From: Natronogracilivirga saccharolytica
Lineage (GTDB): Bacteria; Bacteroidota; Rhodothermia; Balneolales; Natronogracilivirgulaceae
Direction of reading: 5' to 3'
Assembly (NCBI RefSeq): GCF_017921895.1
Contig: NZ_JAFIDN010000001.1
Location: 434,001-498,000 of the forward strand
DNA length: 64,000 bases
Within the stretch, counting starts at the first letter, position 1, and each line of letters opens with the position of its first letter. This document shows, one piece after another, positions 1-7,868 of the stretch. The notes beneath the pieces are model-generated. The model was not told the DNA's origin. It searched no databases and was given only the letters and a program-made list of their open reading frames with translations. The position numbers were made by a program, and so were the translations under genes.

Positions 1-215
1 TCATCCTCCTGATTGTTAACCTCCACTCGCTGAACGTCTATCCAGAGCTCCTCATAGTCACCGGGATTGTCATGAAGTATGACCTCCATCGTGCCCGAAC
101 CGTCGGATGAAGAACCGATCCACTGATCACATCCTGTGAATAAAAACAGCATCAAAGCCATCGACATGGTTGTAAATACTGCCGGACGATTCGTTGCTAC
201 TTTCTGTCGTTCCAT
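1..215 (-). CDS. DUF4382-like lipoprotein (partial, C-terminus outside window)
   Basis: The first 71 codons of a gene that runs off the left edge. The ATG at 215 is preceded by AAAGAGGTGTACC, a good ribosome binding site. The product starts with a basic stretch, a hydrophobic segment and a lipobox (LFTGC, Cys at about residue 29), so it is probably an outer-membrane or periplasmic lipoprotein. The part after the signal (GTMEVILHDNPGDYEE, then LWIDVQRVEV) looks like the start of a DUF4382 domain, an immunoglobulin-like fold common in Bacteroidota envelope proteins with no firm function. It follows the ECF sigma operon on the same strand but has its own ECF-type promoter at 273-303, identical in its key parts to the one before the sigma gene. 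Family assignment rests on only about 40 residues. Confidence 0.7.
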   Translation of the reverse strand, partial: MERQKVATNRPAVFTTMSMALMLFLFTGCDQWIGSSSDGSGTMEVILHDNPGDYEELWIDVQRVEVNNQED

Positions 216-272
216 GGTACACCTCTTTGTTTATGTATCTGATTAAAACAACTACTAAATATTTGGGTTATT

Positions 273-303
273 CGTATGACGCATGAAAAAGAAACTGGTT
301 ACA
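273..303 (-). promoter_or_regulatory. ECF-type promoter upstream of the DUF4382-like lipoprotein
   Basis: Read on the minus strand this is TGTAAC, 15 bases, then GCGTCATACG. The same two blocks with the same 15-base gap lie upstream of the ECF sigma gene (4340-4370), while the spacers are unrelated. TGTAAC as -35 and CGTC as -10 fit known ECF promoter logic (an AAC-type -35 and a CGTC-type -10). The likely start site is about 50 bases upstream of the ATG at 215. Confidence 0.65.
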
Positions 304-422
304 AAAAGAATTGCATTTAAATCCCTCTTCATCTTGAATTACTATTACTACAGCAATTTTCAATGCAATGCCTGGTAATTTCATAGAATTGCGTAATCTA
401 TCATGTCAGGTACCGTTATATA

Positions 423-1571
423 CTACGGTGAATCCGGAGGTCCGCCGGGCGGATCGTCAGGTGGTCCGCCGGGCGGCTCATCAGGTCTTCGGTCCCGCCC
501 TCTGCCTCTGCCCTCATCACCATCTCCTCCCAAACCGGGTGGTGCAAAACCGGGCGGGCCTCCTCTTACATTTCCCTGAAACAGATTTTTCAGGATATGC
601 TCACTGGGTACACCTTCTTCCATTTGTCTGTTCATACCTCTTGCAATGTGTTCTGCCGGCATTTCACTCCGAAATTTCGCCGACCGGAGGGCATCAGGCA
701 GCTGCTGAATTTCTCCGGCACTGAAGCCTGATTTCAATGCCCGAATCAGAATTATGTTGCTCGATGCCGGATCGTCTCTTGAGGTGGGCAAATCCGGAAA
801 AGCGCGAACAGCAGAAGCTACGGAAGACAGACCGCTTTGGTCGATGACATTTTCACTAATGACATGACTCAGAAAGTTCCTGATGGCATCCTCCCCAATA
901 TCCTGCTGCAACGCGTATGATGTGTTTTCCAAAAGCTGATTACGAAGCTGCCTGATAACAATCTGCTCATCCCTGTCACCAAGAGCAGATATAACAGATG
1001 ATCTGACCCTTTCCTGCTGCATCCAGTCATCTATGATTGTTGCCGATCGATTCAGTCCCTCGGTCATCTGGTTGAGAACATTTCGGATGTTATCTGGCGG
1101 AACTCGCTTTGCCATACCTTCCATGGCTTTCTGGAGTACACTATGATAAGGCAGATCAGCTTCAGCGAGCGAAATTGCCGGAGTGAGAAGTTGGTCAAGC
1201 TGCTCCGGACCAATCTGCCGATCCCGCGCCCGTGAGATCACCGTTTCCAGCCCATCTGCATCCATACCCGCTTCAACTCCTCGCTGCAGCATCTGACGAT
1301 ATTCATCTGCACCGCGAGCATGCGTGCCACTGACCAAAACAAGGAACAGCACAACCAATGCAGCGAATACCCTTTGCAAATCAAATTTTCCAAACATTCG
1401 TTCTGAGATATATCTGTTTTTGAGATTAAAGGATCGCACGTCAGCCTGTATTACATTCCATTTTTCATTCATTGGATGAGCAGAGAGCTCCGATATATTA
1501 CCTTCGGCTCTTTTCCGATCAGTTTGTTGGCTTTCTGAGTCATAATATTCTGTTCTGATCTGATTTTTCAT
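423..1571 (-). CDS. Exported protein of unknown function with Pro/Gly-rich tail, last gene of the ECF operon
   Basis: I do not recognise a family. The open frame gives 382 residues from the ATG at 1571, 12 bases after the stop of the preceding gene. A typical signal peptide starts only at an internal ATG at 1397 (MFGKFDLQRVFAALVVLFL, ending near THARG), so the true start may be 1397, or the protein may have a 58-residue cytoplasmic head and one membrane anchor. The middle (about 90-335) looks all-helical with loosely repeated short helices. The last ~45 residues are a low-complexity Gly/Pro/Arg/Asp tail (GPPGFAPPGLGG, then PPGGPPDD and PPGGPPDS) encoded in part by a 24-base tandem repeat. Its place as fourth gene after sigma, anti-sigma and a beta-rich envelope protein suggests an envelope job in the same response. 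Function unknown. Confidence 0.7.
   Translation of the reverse strand: MKNQIRTEYYDSESQQTDRKRAEGNISELSAHPMNEKWNVIQADVRSFNLKNRYISERMFGKFDLQRVFAALVVLFLVLVSGTHARGADEYRQMLQRGVEAGMDADGLETVISRARDRQIGPEQLDQLLTPAISLAEADLPYHSVLQKAMEGMAKRVPPDNIRNVLNQMTEGLNRSATIIDDWMQQERVRSSVISALGDRDEQIVIRQLRNQLLENTSYALQQDIGEDAIRNFLSHVISENVIDQSGLSSVASAVRAFPDLPTSRDDPASSNIILIRALKSGFSAGEIQQLPDALRSAKFRSEMPAEHIARGMNRQMEEGVPSEHILKNLFQGNVRGGPPGFAPPGLGGDGDEGRGRGRDRRPDEPPGGPPDDPPGGPPDSP
439..486. repeat. Two-copy 24-bp tandem repeat in the Pro/Gly tail
   Basis: Two adjacent 24-base units (439-462 and 463-486) share the core GGTCCGCCGGGCGG and end in TCAGGT. They differ only at two positions in the middle. They encode PPGGPPDD and PPGGPPDS near the end of the exported protein at 423-1571. 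The repeat is in frame, so copy number changes would lengthen or shorten the tail without a frameshift. Confidence 0.85.
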
Positions 1572-1583
1572 AGTCTTCTTCGC

Positions 1584-2924
1584 TCATTCATCGATAAAAA
1601 CCCTGCCGTTGCGACCACCAAATCCGTCACTCACGGTTTCAGCATTATCTGGAAGCTCAAGCCATTCCAGACTGCCATTATCTTTTTTCCCGATTTTAAA
1701 TTCATGCGCTCCAATCTGCATATCCAGCTCCGCACGATATTCATTACGTCCGGATTTGATCAGTGGTTCGCCGGGTTCCTCCCAGTCATTAAAATTGCCG
1801 GTGATATACAGATCTGCCTGTTCGCTGTACCTGACAGAAATAACGGCACTGCCCGGTTCTGTCGATTTCCATCTCACGGATTTCAGGTCCCCTTTTCTTC
1901 TGACATTAACTGAAAAAGGAACCCGAACCCCTGCGGAAACCTGAAAATCGGGTACAATGCGATCGTCCTGACTGCTGGTCCATAACAGTCCGGATACCGT
2001 TCCGGTCAGTGTTACACGACTGCTCAGCGGATGCGATACCTGCAGCATCGTCCTGTAAAACTGATCATCGAGTCTGATAACTTCTTCACCAGTTTCATCT
2101 GCAGTCTCAAGTATGTCTCCGGAAAAGACCTGCTGATGGGCTCGTGTCATTTCAGAGTGATTGGTCACTCCTGCTTCCGGCAAGGACTGAGCCTCTGTTA
2201 CAATACCTGCCGCATATTCGGAAGAATAATGCTCAAGTCCGGAACGTAACGTCACTACTGTACCCCGATACAGAAATCTGGATACGGTAACTGTTCCTGT
2301 AAATCCATCATTCAGATTTGTGATATTGTCGATTGCAGTTGAAAACCTGGCTTGAATACGCCAGCGAAAGTCCGGCCAGTATTCAAGACCTGATGATATG
2401 ATGCTGAACCGATCTGATACATCACTGTTATCATCTCCGAAATCACTGACCGACCAGCGTCCGGTTCCGACAGACGCATCCACTTGTAAAAACGGACTTA
2501 TAAGCCACCGTACCCCCGTTTGAAGCCACCTCATATTTCTGTTGTAATCAGCAGAAATTCCATCAAATCCGCCGGTTGCCTGCAATGAAAGCGTTGAGTA
2601 TACCTGCTCACGATACGTTGCCGCCACATTGCCACCTAACCAGGCTTCTCTGTCATCAGTAAACTGCAACAAGTTTCCTCCGCCGTAAAGTGAGAGGCTT
2701 CGGTCACGACCCCGAATGCGAAGTGACCCACTGGGAGAAAGAGCAGAATAGAGGCTTTTGTATCTGCGGTCCCAGAGGGGCATCCCTGATACGAGGTATG
2801 AATTTGTCGCATATCCTCCGGTTGCTGAGAGACTAATGTTGGACTCGACGCGCTGAGCGGAGGCTTTGTTCCATCCAAGTATAATTGCTGCGAGTATCAT
2901 GGTTGTCAGCAGTTTTCCGATCAT
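1584..2924 (-). CDS. Beta-rich envelope protein with C-terminal AMPK-type glycogen-binding domain
   Basis: A 446-residue protein with a signal peptide (IGKLLTTMILAAIILGW, cleavage near ASAQ). Residues 25-345 consist of alternating amphipathic strands rich in Ser, Thr, Tyr and Arg, which fits an outer-membrane barrel or beta-sandwich surface protein, although no family is recognised. Residues about 359-446 form an E-set/CBM48 domain of the AMPK-beta type: strand, LYITGNFNDW, a GAHEFKI strand, and a closing DGFGGRNGRVFI. Such domains bind alpha-1,4-glucans in AMPK-beta and related enzymes. Its ATG overlaps the stop of the anti-sigma-like gene (ATGA), so translation is probably coupled. It may be an effector or ligand-presenting partner in the ECF system. 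That role is inference; the domain call is more certain than the barrel call. Confidence 0.75.
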   Translation of the reverse strand: MIGKLLTTMILAAIILGWNKASAQRVESNISLSATGGYATNSYLVSGMPLWDRRYKSLYSALSPSGSLRIRGRDRSLSLYGGGNLLQFTDDREAWLGGNVAATYREQVYSTLSLQATGGFDGISADYNRNMRWLQTGVRWLISPFLQVDASVGTGRWSVSDFGDDNSDVSDRFSIISSGLEYWPDFRWRIQARFSTAIDNITNLNDGFTGTVTVSRFLYRGTVVTLRSGLEHYSSEYAAGIVTEAQSLPEAGVTNHSEMTRAHQQVFSGDILETADETGEEVIRLDDQFYRTMLQVSHPLSSRVTLTGTVSGLLWTSSQDDRIVPDFQVSAGVRVPFSVNVRRKGDLKSVRWKSTEPGSAVISVRYSEQADLYITGNFNDWEEPGEPLIKSGRNEYRAELDMQIGAHEFKIGKKDNGSLEWLELPDNAETVSDGFGGRNGRVFIDE

Positions 2925-3712
2925 AGACTGATTACTGCATTTTTATTGCCAAATCCATCGTCAACAAACCGGTTAGCGAGGGGATCGGTAGCCCAATCCT
3001 CTCCGTCTTTTATAAACATGTAACGATGTTCTCCACGAGGCAACGGAATAATGCCCGTCCATGCTACATCACCATTAATATTTTGCCGGTTCAGTTGTAT
3101 CGGCTCCCAGTCGCTGAAATCACCGGCAACGGCTACGGATTCGGCTTCTCTGTCGACATAAACAAAACGCATCATCACCTGATCTGTGGTTTGTTCGACA
3201 ATTTGACGGACGGGCATGTCCGGGGCTCTTTGGGGCTCCTGTTCCATCAGAGACATAATCATGACCGGACTCAAAACGAGTATCAGCAATAAGAAGACCG
3301 CAACTCCCACAGACCATACCGGGCGCCAGAGGACTTCTCTGGGCTGCCACAAGCTTCTGATTGTCTCAGTCAACCTGTTTAGTACGGTCCGTTTCCGGCT
3401 TTTTCCCGGCATATTCACCTGTTCAGATGCTATGCTCTCGCCTGATTTTTCATGAAGTTTCAGGGAATGCATCACTCGGTTTTCAAGATTTTCCGGGTTA
3501 AAACCGGGACTGTCGGCAGAATTAATATCATGTTGCACAAATTTGCTGCTTTGCGGTTCACGTGAAAGGTTCTGCCGCAAATGCAGATCAAATTTCAGTA
3601 TCTGCCTGAGTTCGGGATCGTCGGCAATGACATGCAGTGCCTTCTGCTCTTCGGACTCAGAGAGCTCCCCATCAAGAAAACGCCTCAGCAATTCATCTTT
3701 GTTTATAGTCAT
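2921..3712 (-). CDS. Anti-sigma-factor-like membrane protein with periplasmic glycogen-binding domain
   Basis: A 263-residue protein encoded directly after the ECF sigma gene, with a 4-base ATGA overlap. Residues 1-50 (RRFLDGELSESEEQKAL, then DDPELRQIL) resemble the helical sigma-binding region of non-zinc anti-sigma factors. No HxxxCxxC zinc motif is present. A basic linker leads to one transmembrane helix (about 131-156), which would place the C-terminus in the periplasm. Residues 179-263 form an AMPK-beta-type CBM48/E-set domain (VAVAGDFSDWEP, GEHRYMFI, and DDGFGNKNAVIS at the end). The layout, cytoplasmic sigma-binding end, membrane helix and sugar-binding fold outside, is that of a transmembrane sensor. 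Glucan binding is inferred from the fold; any other small beta-sandwich ligand is possible. Confidence 0.8.
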   Translation of the reverse strand: MTINKDELLRRFLDGELSESEEQKALHVIADDPELRQILKFDLHLRQNLSREPQSSKFVQHDINSADSPGFNPENLENRVMHSLKLHEKSGESIASEQVNMPGKSRKRTVLNRLTETIRSLWQPREVLWRPVWSVGVAVFLLLILVLSPVMIMSLMEQEPQRAPDMPVRQIVEQTTDQVMMRFVYVDREAESVAVAGDFSDWEPIQLNRQNINGDVAWTGIIPLPRGEHRYMFIKDGEDWATDPLANRFVDDGFGNKNAVISL

Positions 3713-4272
3713 ATCACCTGCTCCAGATAGTTTTTAAGTTCTTTTCTGGCCCGATGCACTCTTACTTTCAATGCTCCAACCGGCACCTTCAGATCACGGG
3801 ATATTTCATCATATGAAAATCCGTCCCGGTATTTCATTAGAAGGGGCACAATGTACTTATCACTTATTTTTCCCATGGCCCATTCCAAAATGGCCGAAGT
3901 GTCTTCTGCGAGTATCGCTTTATCAGCAGAGGCCGAAAGGTCCTCCATGTCTTTTGTGTTATGATCCGGCATTTCAGTGTATATCGTTTGCCGATACTTA
4001 TTGCGCCGGGTCTGATCCAGGCAATGATTATGGGCAAGCCGGTAAATCCAGGAGGAAAAAGCAGCATTACCTCTGAACTGACCGAGACGCTCGTACACTT
4101 TCAGGAAAACATCATGTGCCATTTCTTCAGACTGCTGAGTATCTGTTTCATACCTTCTGACCACATGCAATACCAATGTGGTGTATCGTTGAATGATCAC
4201 ACGATACAGTTCCTTTTCCCCGTCGAGAATGCGGTTGATTATCTCGGGATCCGGCAAGTCGTTCGACTTCAT
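3709..4272 (-). CDS. ECF-family RNA polymerase sigma factor
   Basis: A 187-residue sigma-70 family protein with only regions 2 and 4. Region 2 (about 20-95) shows the expected AHDVFLKVYERLGQFRG and FSSWIYRLAHNHCLDQTRR core, which contacts the -10 element. Region 4 (about 128-182) carries the helix-turn-helix (YDEISRDLKVPVGALKVRV) that reads the -35. It is the first gene of a four-gene minus-strand operon and overlaps the anti-sigma-like gene by ATGA. Its own upstream region has a probable ECF promoter at 4340-4370, so it is likely autoregulated. The next copy of that promoter precedes the DUF4382-like lipoprotein at the left edge of the window. ECF subgroup not assigned. Confidence 0.93.
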   Translation of the reverse strand: MKSNDLPDPEIINRILDGEKELYRVIIQRYTTLVLHVVRRYETDTQQSEEMAHDVFLKVYERLGQFRGNAAFSSWIYRLAHNHCLDQTRRNKYRQTIYTEMPDHNTKDMEDLSASADKAILAEDTSAILEWAMGKISDKYIVPLLMKYRDGFSYDEISRDLKVPVGALKVRVHRARKELKNYLEQVI

Positions 4273-4339
4273 CTGTTAAACTCTGCGATATGCGGGTTGA
4301 CGGCCTGATCGTGTCATCAAGAGTTATGTATCATTCAAC

Positions 4340-4370
4340 CGTATGACGCACGATCTTGCCGAAAGTTACA
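4340..4370 (-). promoter_or_regulatory. ECF-type promoter of the sigma factor operon
   Basis: On the minus strand: TGTAAC, 15 bases, GCGTCATACG. It ends 67 bases upstream of the sigma factor ATG. The two blocks and their spacing are the same as at 273-303. This is the classic pattern of an autoregulated ECF sigma gene. No start-site data are available. Confidence 0.65.
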
Positions 4371-4502
4371 CATTTGTATGCCTTCCGCTACTATGTGATT
4401 AAATCTGTTGCAGAATATCCCGATTTGTATATTTTTACGTGCGTAATTAACGTTTAACCTGATTATCCGGTTACAACTTTTCAACCCTAAATACGGAATA
4501 TT

Positions 4503-4778
4503 ATGACTCGTGAAGTGCAGCTTTTCAAGAAAAAGGAGCGGCGATCCCTTGCCGAAGCCGCAGATTTTCTGCGCCAGCTTGCCGACAAGGTGGAGAAAGG
4601 CAATGTCCTGCTGAAACAAGGAACTGATGAGGTAAATGTGGAATTGCCTGCCAACGTCATGCTGGATGTCGAGTTTGAGCATGAGCAAAAGCCCAAAAAA
4701 GGCTTGCGGCATAAACTGGAAATTGAACTCAAGTGGTACGAAGGGGATGACGAATCCGGTCCGCTGGAACTGGGCTGA
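4503..4778 (+). CDS. amphi-Trp domain-containing protein
   Basis: A 91-residue soluble protein matching the amphi-Trp family: an N-terminal basic stretch (FKKKERRSLAEAADFLR), a helix of about 20 residues (QLADKVEKG), a beta strand region (VNVELPANVMLDVEFEHE) and a terminal amphipathic strand with Trp (LEIELKWYEGD). The family is widespread in archaea and bacteria, and its role is unknown. It stands divergently from the ECF sigma gene, 230 bases away, and is followed after 33 bases by a small membrane protein gene that may be co-transcribed. The start at 4503 gives the expected family length. An overlapping minus-strand frame here is a shadow. Confidence 0.85.
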   Translation: MTREVQLFKKKERRSLAEAADFLRQLADKVEKGNVLLKQGTDEVNVELPANVMLDVEFEHEQKPKKGLRHKLEIELKWYEGDDESGPLELG

Positions 4779-4811
4779 CCCTGGCGCCACGCGGATGATC
4801 TATCCGGCCGT

Positions 4812-5021
4812 ATGACAAATATTATTTACTCAATACTGTGGTTTCTTGGCGGTGTCTGCGCTGCGCACTTCCTGTTTGAATGGCTCTACAGCTTTCATAC
4901 AGAGAACGAGGTGTTTCTCAGTGCGCCCAGATTTGGCATCTACGTACTCATCAGCATCGTTTTTGCCTTTTTCAAGGCTAGCCCGAGAATGCAGGAGAAA
5001 GATGAGCTTCTGAACACCTGA
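4812..5021 (+). CDS. Small two-helix membrane protein
   Basis: A 69-residue protein with two hydrophobic segments (about 4-24, IIYSILWFLGGVCAAHFLF; and 40-56, GIYVLISIVFAFF), separated by an acidic loop. The C-terminus is charged. No family is recognised. It follows the amphi-Trp gene closely and ends convergently with the peroxiredoxin gene. The hydrophobic periodicity and clean start make a real gene likely, but no function can be given. Confidence 0.6.
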   Translation: MTNIIYSILWFLGGVCAAHFLFEWLYSFHTENEVFLSAPRFGIYVLISIVFAFFKASPRMQEKDELLNT

Positions 5022-5100
5022 GCAGGTATGTCTCCGGAATATATTTCGCGGCCGTGATGCCGGGATAAACGGGATCACCCGGATGGCCCGGATCCGCAGA

Positions 5101-5574
5101 CTAATCAGCCTTCTGTTTTTCCGCTTTTAAGCTCAGTGCCCCGATTACAGCCTCCACATGGCTTCCCATGCGAAAATTATCTTCGTGTGCCAGCAGAATG
5201 GTGCGATCGGTATCGATCAGATAGGTAATCCGCCTGGTCAGCATTCCGAAAAGCGTCTGGCAACCATAATTTTCGTGAATGCTCCCGTCCGTATCCACCA
5301 GAAGGGGATACGGCAGCTGGTGTTTTTCAATAAATGACTTGTGATCCTCCCCGGAATCTTTGCTGATTCCGGCAACGGAGACACCGCGCGACAGCAAGGT
5401 CTCGTAGTTATCCCGGAACGAACAGGCTTGCCTGGTGCATCCGGGCGAGTCGTCTTTGGGATAAAAGAAAAGCACGAGCGGACCGTTTTTCAGCAGTTCC
5501 GTGAGGGATGTGTTCCGGCCCTGATGATCAGATAATGTGAATTCAGGCGCCCGGTCTCCGGCAGATAAAGGCAT
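5101..5574 (-). CDS. bcp: Thioredoxin-dependent peroxiredoxin, Bcp/PrxQ type
   Basis: A thiol peroxidase that reduces H2O2 and organic hydroperoxides using thioredoxin. The active-site region is KDDSPGCTRQACSFRD: the peroxidatic Cys follows the usual Pro-Gly and a second Cys lies five residues later, the hallmark of the atypical two-cysteine PrxQ subgroup. The N-terminus GDRAPEFTLSDHQG is standard. I chose the ATG at 5574 because family members start just before AGDRAPEF and because GGGGTG lies just upstream; a longer frame begins at 5610. The gene is monocistronic and converges on the small membrane protein gene. Cytoplasmic. Confidence 0.92.
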   Translation of the reverse strand: MPLSAGDRAPEFTLSDHQGRNTSLTELLKNGPLVLFFYPKDDSPGCTRQACSFRDNYETLLSRGVSVAGISKDSGEDHKSFIEKHQLPYPLLVDTDGSIHENYGCQTLFGMLTRRITYLIDTDRTILLAHEDNFRMGSHVEAVIGALSLKAEKQKAD

Positions 5575-5785
5575 ATGTACACCCCGACAGTTTTTTTCGT
5601 TTAATGACATCTATCATCGATTATAACCGCCCGTTCCGTCACAACATTCCCTTTTCTTTTTCCGTCAATCCTGTTTATCCTTTACCCTGTGTGACTTATA
5701 AGCCCTGATTATTGCACCGGGACAGCCTTGCTGCACCAGGTATTGCAAACATTTCCCATCCAACTATCACCAAATACAATTCAGC

Positions 5786-7837
5786 ATGAACAAACAGGTT
5801 CTGTTATTTACACTGTCTTTTTTCGTTCTTACGGGATGCGGCAGCAGTTCTATTGCCGCAAGCGAGCCATCCACGAGTGATGATCATGAAAATAAAAACG
5901 GCAACGATGAGCACTGGTCTCCGGAGTATATCGTCGAGAACTTTCGGAACGCCGGAAGCACTGAAATTTCACCCGATGGCGAATGGATTGCCTTTACCGT
6001 ATCAGAAGCGCGTACGGAAGGAGACAAAAGTGATTATCTGACGCACATTCATATGGTCCGCTCTGACGGGTCCCGCCAGTACCAGCTCACCCGGGGAGAT
6101 CACTCTGCATCCAACCCCCAGTGGTCTCCGGACGGTCGTTATCTGAGTTTTACATCCGGACGCAATGATGACGGCAATCAAATATGGATGATTGACCCCA
6201 AAGGCGGCGAGGCCTGGCAGGTCACAGAGGCGGATGGCAGTGTAAGCAGCTACCGATGGTCCAACAGCGGCAGCCACATCGCTTTCTCCATGACCGATCC
6301 GCCGACGGACGAGGAAGAGCAGCGCCGCCGTGAGCGCCGGGACGTCAATGTTGTCGATGAAGACCTCAGATATGCTCACATCTATGTTTTTGAAGTTGAA
6401 CCGGAGAAGGAAGCTTCGGCAGACATCCGCCGTCTCACAGAAGGCGAATTTCATGTCGGACATTTTGACTGGTCTCCCGATGATGAAACCATTGTCTTCG
6501 ACCATCAGCCCCGCCCGGGCACCCAGTACTGGCCCGAAACCAGCATCTCAACGGTGCCGTCCGACAGCGGGGCGGTGGAAAAAATCATCGATCTGGGCGG
6601 CAGTGACACAACGCCGCTTTACTCACCGGACGGCAACTATCTGGCATTCACCTCGGATAACGGTGATCCCCGCTGGCCCGGTCACTACTACATTTTTGTG
6701 ATGGATCTGGAGGACGGCTCCTACCGTCAGCTCGGTGAAACATTTGATGATGAGGCCAGGCTGATGGAATGGGCACCTGATGGTGAGTCCATTTACTACA
6801 CAGAGCTGCACCGGACCTCCATCGATCTGTTTGCCATGCCTGTTGACGGCGGTGAATACCGCCAGATCACCCGGGGCGACGGTCGGTTCACCGGATTGTC
6901 GCTGAACGCAGACGGCACCCGCCTTGCCGCCATCCATCAGGATTTTCACAAGTCACCGGATGTGATTGTATCTGATGAAAGTGATTTTCAGCCTGACCGG
7001 CTGACCGATATCAACGAGGGATTTGAACTCACCGAACTTGCCCGTGCTGAAGTCATCATCTGGGAGTCGTTTGACGGACTGGAGATTGAATCTCCGCTTA
7101 TTTATCCCCTTGATTACGAAGAAGGTAAAACCTATCCGGTTATTCTGGATGTGCATGGCGGCCCGACCGGAGTGTATGGCGAAAGCTACCTTGCTTCATC
7201 ATTTGCCCCGCTTCAGCAGTTTGCCGCAGAGGGCTATTTTGTGCTCAGGCCCAATTTTCGCGGTTCGGGCGGATACGGCAGGGAATTCCGGTTTGCCAAT
7301 GTTTCTGACTGGGGATACGGCGATCTTGAGGACATGAAGGCCGGAATTGACTACCTGGTGGAACGCGGAATGGTGGATGAGGAGCGTCAGGGAATAATGG
7401 GATGGTCCTATGGCGGATATATGGCTTCATTTGCGATTACCAGGACCGACCGGTTTCAGGCGTCCATCGTGGGTGCGGGCGTCACAAATCTGATCAGCAT
7501 GACCGGCACCGCCGACATCCCCGGTTTCCTGCCAGACTATTTCGAAGCGGAGTTTTGGGAAAACTATGATCGCTTCAAAAAGCATTCGGCCATTTTCAAC
7601 GTCGAAAATATAAGCACACCAACGCTTATTCTTCATCCGGAGGAAGACGTCCGTGTCCCGCCGACGCAAGGCTTTGAACTCTACAACGCACTCAAACGCC
7701 TGGATATAGAGACGCAAATGGTAACCTACCCCCGTCAACCTCACGGAATCCGGGAACCGAAATTCCGGATCGATATGGTGGAGCGGCAGATCGACTGGAT
7801 GAACCGGTACCTTAAGCAGGAAGAGTCCGGCGAGTAA
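5786..7837 (+). CDS. S9-family serine peptidase (prolyl oligopeptidase/DPP type) lipoprotein
   Basis: A 683-residue exported peptidase. The N-terminus is a lipoprotein signal (LSFFVLTGCGSS, lipobox VLTGC). Residues 50-400 form a beta-propeller of WD40-like/PD40 repeats (ISPDGEWIAFTV, WSPDGRYLSFTSG, YSPDGNYLAFTSD). Residues 440-680 are the alpha/beta-hydrolase domain with oxyanion region DVHGGPTGVY, nucleophile Ser541 in GWSYGGYMAS, Asp in HPEEDVRVPP and His in RQPHGIREP. Such enzymes cleave short peptides after proline or alanine in the periplasm during protein utilisation. It is monocistronic on the plus strand and convergent with the GH31 gene 31 bases further on. Confidence 0.92.
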   Translation: MNKQVLLFTLSFFVLTGCGSSSIAASEPSTSDDHENKNGNDEHWSPEYIVENFRNAGSTEISPDGEWIAFTVSEARTEGDKSDYLTHIHMVRSDGSRQYQLTRGDHSASNPQWSPDGRYLSFTSGRNDDGNQIWMIDPKGGEAWQVTEADGSVSSYRWSNSGSHIAFSMTDPPTDEEEQRRRERRDVNVVDEDLRYAHIYVFEVEPEKEASADIRRLTEGEFHVGHFDWSPDDETIVFDHQPRPGTQYWPETSISTVPSDSGAVEKIIDLGGSDTTPLYSPDGNYLAFTSDNGDPRWPGHYYIFVMDLEDGSYRQLGETFDDEARLMEWAPDGESIYYTELHRTSIDLFAMPVDGGEYRQITRGDGRFTGLSLNADGTRLAAIHQDFHKSPDVIVSDESDFQPDRLTDINEGFELTELARAEVIIWESFDGLEIESPLIYPLDYEEGKTYPVILDVHGGPTGVYGESYLASSFAPLQQFAAEGYFVLRPNFRGSGGYGREFRFANVSDWGYGDLEDMKAGIDYLVERGMVDEERQGIMGWSYGGYMASFAITRTDRFQASIVGAGVTNLISMTGTADIPGFLPDYFEAEFWENYDRFKKHSAIFNVENISTPTLILHPEEDVRVPPTQGFELYNALKRLDIETQMVTYPRQPHGIREPKFRIDMVERQIDWMNRYLKQEESGE

Positions 7838-7868
7838 TCCCGGCCGTTGGGCAGTCCTGCCCTTCCGG

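Noticed and set aside
368-724. Plus-strand 118-residue frame
   Set aside because: It is antisense to the Pro/Gly tail of the exported protein at 423-1571; its composition comes from the repeat, and there is no ribosome binding site.
4335-4790. Minus-strand 151-residue frame over the amphi-Trp gene
   Set aside because: The plus-strand gene matches a known family end to end, and the minus frame also covers the divergent promoter region.
4808-4815. CGTATGAC near the start of the small membrane protein, resembling the ECF -10 block
   Set aside because: No TGTAAC at the 15-base distance in either orientation, and it lies at a plus-strand start codon.
7838-7868. GGGCA-GTCC-TGCCC hairpin between the S9 peptidase and GH31 genes as terminator
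   Set aside because: Short stem and no T-run on either strand; may help end both transcripts, but evidence is too weak.
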